NCBI GenBank assembly: GCA_032433765.1
Contig: JAVIAB010000156.1
Coordinates: forward strand, 87,044,269-87,108,268
From: Megaustenia siamemsis
Taxonomy: Eukaryota; Mollusca; Gastropoda; Stylommatophora; Ariophantidae
DNA length: 64,000 nt
Direction of reading: 5' to 3'
Shown here: positions 58,937 to 64,000 of the stretch, piece after piece
Position numbering within the stretch: position 1 is the first letter of the stretch
Layout: the number at the start of each line of letters is the position of its first letter
The notes under the pieces: model-generated
The model's input: only the letters and a program-made list of their open reading frames with translations
Told to the model about the DNA's origin: nothing
The model's database searches: none
Program-made: the position numbers and the translations under genes

Positions 58937-60968
58937 TATCTAACTTCTCTGAAAGTTCTTATCTTCTATCTTATCTAACTTCTCTGAAAGTTCTTATCTT
59001 CTATCATATCTAACTTCTCTGAAAGTTCTTATCTTCTACAATATCTAACTTCTCTGAAAGTTCTTATCTTCTACAATATCTAACTTCTCTGAAAGTTCTT
59101 ATCTTCTATCATATCTAACTTCTCTGAAAGTTCTTATCTTCTATCATATCTAACTTCTCTGAAAGTTCTTATCTTCTACAATATCTAACTTCTCTGAAAG
59201 TTCTTATCTTCTACCATATCTAACTTCTCTGAAAGTTCTTATCTTCTACCATATCTAACTTCTCTGAAAGTTCTTATCTTCTATCATATCTAACTTCTCA
59301 GAAAGTTCTTATCTTCTATCATATCTAACTTCTCTGAAAGTTCTTATCTTCTACCATATCTAACTTCTCTGAAAGTTCTTATCTTCTATCATATCTAACT
59401 TCTCTGAAAGTTCTTATCTTCTACCATATCTAACTTCTCTGAAAGTTCTTATCTTCTATCATATCTAACTTCTCTGAAAGTTCTTATCTTCTACCATATC
59501 TAACTTCTCTGAAAGTTCTTATCTTCTATCATATCTAACTTCTCTGAAAGTTCTTATCTTCTATCATATCTAACTTCTCTGAAAGTTCTTATCTTCTACC
59601 ATATCTATTTTCTCTGAAAGTTCTTATCTTCTATCATATCTAACTTCTCAGAAAGTTCTTATCTTCTATCATATCTAACTTTTCTGAAAGTTCTTATCTT
59701 CTACCATATCTAACTTCTCTGAATGTTCTTATCTTCTACCATATCTAACTTCTCAGAATGTTCTTATCTTCTATCATATCTAACTTCTCTGAAAGTTCTT
59801 ATCTTCTACCATATCTAACTTCTCTGAAAGTTCTTATCTTCTATCATATCTAACTTCTCAGAAAGTTCTTATCTTCTATCATATCTAACTTTTCTGAAAG
59901 TTCTTATCTTCTACCATATCTAACTTCTCTGAAAGTTCTTATCTTCTATCATATCTAACTTCTCTGAAAGTTCTTATCTTCTATCATATCTAACTTCTCT
60001 GAAAGTTCTTATCTTCTACCATATCTAACTTCTCTGAAAGTTCTTATCTTCTACCATATCTAACTTCTCTCAATGTTCTTATCTTCTATCATATCTAACT
60101 TCTCTCAATGTTCTTATCTTCTATCATATCTAACTTCTCTCAATGTTCTTATCTTCTATCATATCTAACTTCTCTGAAAGTTCTTATCTTCTACCATATC
60201 TAACTCTCTCAATGTTCTTATCTTCTATCATATCTAACTTCTCTGAAAGTTCTTATCTTCTACCATATCTAACTTCTCTCAATGTTCTTATCTTCTACCA
60301 TATCTAACTTCTCTGAAAGTTCTTATCTTCTACCATATCTAACTTCTCTCAATGTTTTTATCTTCTATCATATCTAACTTCTCTCAATGTTCTTATCTTC
60401 TATCATATCTAACTTCTCTCAATGTTCTTATCTTCTATCATATCTAACTTCTCTGAATGTTCTTATCTTCTATCATATCTAACTTCTATAAATGTTCTTA
60501 TCTTCTATCATATCTAACTTCTCTCAATGTTCTTATCTTCTATCATATCTAACTTCTCTGAAAGTTCTTATCTTCTATCATATCTAACTTCTCTGAATGT
60601 TCTTATCTTCTATCATATCTAACTTCTCAGAAAGTTCTTATCTTCTACAATATCTAACTTCTCTGAATGTTCTTATCTTCTATCATATCTAACTTCTCTG
60701 AATGTTCTTATCTTCTATCATATCTAACTTCTCTCAATGTTCTTATCTTCTATCATATCTAACTTCTCTCAATGTTCTTATCTTCTATCATATCTAACTT
60801 CTATAAATGTTCTTATCTTCTATCATATCTAACTTCTCAGAAAGTTCTTATCTTCTACAATATCTAACTTCTCTGAATGTTCTTATCTTCTATCATATCT
60901 AACTTCTCTGAATGTTCTTATCTTCTATCATATCTAACTTCTCTCAATGTTCTTATCTTCTATCATAT
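58937..60968. repeat. 35-bp satellite, type A, locus 2, about 58 copies
   Basis: Same CTGAAAGTTCTTATCTTCTA core as at 43608. From about 60060 hybrids (CTCAATGTTCTTATCTTCTA) and CTGAATGTTC units become common, as before the A/B boundary in locus 1. Confidence 0.96.
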
Positions 60969-61636
60969 CTAACTACTCTCAATGTGGTTATGCTCTACCA
61001 TATCTACTACTCTCAATGCGGTTATGCTCTACCATATCTAACTTCTCTCAATGTGGTTATGCTCTGCCATATCTAACTTCTCTCAATGCGGTTATGCTCT
61101 ATGATATCTAACGTCTCTCAATGCGGTTATGCTCTATGATATCTAACGTCTCTCAATGCGGTTATGCTCTATGATATCTAACTTCTCTCAATGCGGTTAT
61201 GCTCTATGATATCTAACTTCTCTCAATGCGGTTATGCTCTATGATATCTAACGTCTCTCAATGCTGTTTTGCTCTGCCATATCTAACTTCTCTCAATGCG
61301 GTTATGCTCTATGATATCTAACTTCTCTCAATGCGGTTATGCTCTGCCATATCTAACTTCTCTCAATGCGGTTATGCTCTGCCATATCTAACTTCTCTCA
61401 ATGTGGTTATGCTCTATGATATCTAACTTCTCTCAATGCGGTTATGCTCTGCCATATCTAACTTCTCTCAATGCGGTTATGCTCTACCATATCTACTACT
61501 CTCAATGTGGTTATGCTCTACCATATCTAACTTCTCTCAATGCGGTTATGCTCTGCCATATCTAACTTCTCTCAATGTGGTTATGCTCCACCATATCTAC
61601 TTCTCTCAATGTGGTTATGCTCTATGATATCTAACT
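60969..61636. repeat. 35-bp satellite, type B, locus 2, about 19 copies
   Basis: CTCAATGCGGTTATGCTCTA units; the GCGG variant is far more common here than in locus 1. The order spacer, type A, hybrids, type B is the same as in locus 1, but type B is about 0.7 kb here against about 11.8 kb there. Confidence 0.95.
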
Positions 61637-62247
61637 TGACACTTGTACAACTCAACTATCAATATCCTCAGTAATTCTGTAGACAACTTTTCACTGGTTT
61701 ATATTAACTCCATGGTTCTGGAATTCAGTGATAGCTTCTAGATCTCCTTCTCACTCTATTACTAGTCTAATGGTGCTACAAATCTGCTGATAACTTCTAA
61801 CACTTCCTAACTGTCTACACTCCTCTGCCCTGAGGCATGTACCTAAATCAGTCTAACTTGACATCTTCCTGTTATCTCCTACACGTTTCGAAGGATTCAC
61901 TCAAAAGGTCTACAAAAAGTCTACATAAAGTCTACAAAAAGTCTACAAAAAGTCTCCGTTTGGTGTCTGAGTTGCCAGCTAGGCGCCACCTTTTTGTTAG
62001 CCATTCTGGGTATCTGGCATGGTCAGTCTTGGGAACTCCACCTTAGAATCCTAGGACAGTCATCCCAATTATTGAATGTTTGTCAATCGCCTATCCTTCC
62101 ACGAGCAGTTTCGACAAACTTCTGTAAATCACTCGTATTACTTTGCTACAAGCAAGACACAGCTGACCTTGAACTTTCCTGACTACCCAGATTCTGTTGA
62201 AATCTTTAGATCTCGTTTACTCTGGCTGTACATCAGAGAAATCTTAC
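61637..62247. other. Unique island, no gene recognised
   Basis: About 610 single-copy bases. An 11-bp repeat (GTCTACAAAAA, four copies) lies at 61908-61954. A plus-strand frame at about 62100-62240 is open into the 30-bp array (LSFHEQFRQTSVNHSYYF), but it has no recognised family and no splice or start context. Confidence 0.5.
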
Positions 62248-63741
62248 TACAGACCCCAGACATTCATAGTTTCTTACTACAGATTCAAGACATTCATAGT
62301 TTCTTAATACAGATCCCAGACATTCATAGTTTCTTACTACAGATCCCAGACATTCATAGTTTCTTACTACAGATCCCAGACATTCATAGTTTCTTACTAC
62401 AGATCCCAGACATTCATAGTTTCTTACTACAGATCCCAGACATTCATAGTTTGTTACTACAGATTCCATGCATTCATAGTTTCTTACTACAGATCCCAGA
62501 CATTCATAGTTTCTTACTACAGATCCCAGACATTCATAGTTTGTTACTACAGATCCCAGACATTCATAGTTTCTTACTACAGATCCCAGACATTCATAGT
62601 TTCTTACTACAGACCCCAGACATTCATAGTTTCTTACTACAGATTCCAGACATTCAAAGTTTGTTACTACAGATTCCAGATATTCATAGTTTCTTACTAC
62701 AGATCCCAGACATTCATAGTTTCTTACTACAGATCCCAGACATTCATAGTTTCTTACTACAGATCCCAGACATTCATAGTTTCTTACTACAGATCCCAGA
62801 CATCCATAGTTTCTTACTACAGACCCCAGACATTCATAGTTTCTTACTACAGATTCCAGACATTCAAAGTTTGTTACTACAGATTCCAGACATTCATAGT
62901 TTCTTACTACAGATTCCAGACATTCATAGTTTCTTACTACAGACCCCAGACATTCATAGTTTCTTACTACAGATCCCAGACATTCATAGTTTTTTACTAC
63001 AGATTCCAGACATTCAAAGTTTGTTATTACAGATTCCAGACATTCAAAGTTTGTTACTACAGATCCCAGACATTCAAAGTTTGTGACTACAGTTCCCAGA
63101 CATTCATAGTTTGTTACTGCAGATCCCAGATATTAAAAGTTTGTGACTACAGTTCCCAGACATTCATAGTTTGTTACTGCAGATCCCGGATATTCAAAGT
63201 TTGTGACTACAGATCCCAGACATTCATAGTTTGTTACTACAGATCCCAGACATTCAAAGTTTGTTACTACAGATCCCACATATTCATTGTTTGTTACTGC
63301 AGATCCCAGACATTCATAGTTTGTTAATACAGATTCCACATATTCAAAGTTTGTTACTGCAGATCCCAGACATTCATAATTTGTTAATACAGATTCCACA
63401 TATTCATAGTTTGTTAATACAGATCCCAGACATTCATAGTTTGTTAATACAGATTCCACATATTCATAGTTTGTTACTACATATTCCACATATTCATAGT
63501 TTGTTACTGCAGTTCCCACATATTCATAGTTTGTTACTACAGATCCTACATATTCATAGTTTGTTAATACAGATTCCACATATTCATAGTTTGTTACTAC
63601 AGATCCCAGACATTCAAAGTTTGTTACTACAGATCCCACATATTCATAGTTTGTTACTACAGATCCTACATATTCATAGTTTGTTACTACAGATTCCACA
63701 TATTCATAGTTTGTTACTGCAGACCCCAGACATTCATAGTT
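62248..63741. repeat. 30-bp minisatellite, about 50 copies
   Basis: Core CCAGACATTCATAGTTTCTT followed by ACTACAGATC. The left half has TTTCTTACTAC; the right half has TTTGTTACTAC or TTTGTTAATAC and CCACATATTC. The 30-bp period keeps frames open (336 codons plus, 188 minus), with ten-residue repeats such as LLQIPDIHSF. No gene is called. Confidence 0.97.
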
Positions 63742-63977
63742 CTTCTTCTCTTTTCCCTTTTCACTTGTACCTAAAAGGTGTCGTGGTTTATATCATTTGT
63801 CGTTCTTGTGCTGCTCGAATTGTCTGAATTAGTGATTTTCCTTTGTTGTTACATGTCTCTGTCACTGCATCTATCCATCTTCTTCTGGGTCTTCCTCTTG
63901 GTCTTTTTCCATGCATTCTCGAGAAGAACGCCCTTGATGGTGATTGGTGAGGATTCATTCTGACCAGGTGGCCAAAA
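63742..63977 (-). mobile_element. 5'-truncated LINE fragment inside the 30-bp array
   Basis: The minus strand encodes FGHLVRMNPHQSPSRAFF, then GKRPRGRPRRRWIDAV and TETCNNKGKSLIQTIRAA, and after one frameshift ends INHDTF with a TAG stop near 63773. This is the C-terminal end of a non-LTR retrotransposon reverse-transcriptase protein. Past the stop a GAA-rich tail (GAGAAGAAGAA) abuts the array. ACATTCATAG lies on both sides, but it is also part of the 30-bp unit, so a target-site duplication cannot be proved. The array resumes at 63978. The upstream domains are missing: a typical 5'-truncated insertion. Confidence 0.78.
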
Positions 63978-64000
63978 CATTCATAGTTTGTTAATACAAA
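63978..64000. repeat. 30-bp minisatellite resumes at the window edge
   Basis: CATTCATAGTTTGTTAATAC continues the same array after the LINE fragment and runs off the window. Confidence 0.85.

Noticed and set aside
62076..63086. 336-codon open frame with LLQIPDIHSF repeats
   Set aside because: The 30-bp unit is a multiple of three and lacks stops, so the frame is forced open. The opposite strand is also open. The short unique N-terminal part is not recognisable.
1..64000. Telomere or classical telomeric repeat tract
   Set aside because: No TTAGGG-type arrays are present; none of the units resembles telomeric DNA.

Overview
The window is animal (metazoan) nuclear DNA made almost entirely of tandem repeats. 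By adding up the arrays I can delimit, roughly 54 of 64 kb (about 84%) is minisatellite or satellite sequence in some 28 separate families, with unit lengths from 15 to about 60 bp. Between the arrays lie short unique islands and transposon debris: LINE reverse-transcriptase C-termini, one tRNA-like SINE or pseudogene, a solo LTR present in three copies, and weak Penelope-like traces. The LINE tail types and the extreme minisatellite load fit a marine invertebrate such as a mollusc, but that placement is an inference and no marker gene fixes the organism. There is no bacterial or phage signature: no operons, no Shine-Dalgarno-led genes, no CRISPR.

Layout. 1-4.9 kb: a TATA-bearing unique start, then small arrays (24, 30/34, 17, about 60 and 15 bp units, plus a G-rich array) and a decayed LINE tail. 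4.9-9.8 kb: one 31-bp array. 9.8-10.8 kb: 46-bp and 31-bp arrays. 10.8-24.0 kb: a 49-bp array interrupted by three near-identical solo LTRs. They sit at the same place in the repeat unit, so one insertion was copied with its host array. 24.0-25.1 kb: a transposon graveyard with two oppositely oriented LINE fragments, a tRNA-like unit and an 18-bp inverted repeat. 25.1-32.9 kb: 23-, 51- and 42-bp arrays, a pyrimidine tract and a 44-bp array. 33.1-43.5 kb: 20-, 25-, 43-, 38-, 29-, 47- and 19-bp arrays with unique islands between them. 43.6-56.2 kb: a large 35-bp satellite with higher-order structure. 56.2-58.7 kb: 19-bp and 23-bp arrays. 58.8-61.6 kb: a second, smaller 35-bp locus that starts with the same spacer as the first. 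62.2-64.0 kb: a 30-bp array interrupted by a truncated LINE.

Genes. Nearly every long open frame here is a by-product of tandem repeats whose unit lacks stop codons, and I do not call them genes. The only candidates for host coding sequence are short exon-like islands on the minus strand. The best is 40184-40303, a 120-nt, phase 1-1 segment with good splice sites. A possible terminal exon at 32998-33078 and a possible upstream exon at 57472-57544 could join to it in frame. If real, they would be the 3' end of a minus-strand gene whose introns are filled with these arrays. This is a hypothesis that needs transcript evidence.
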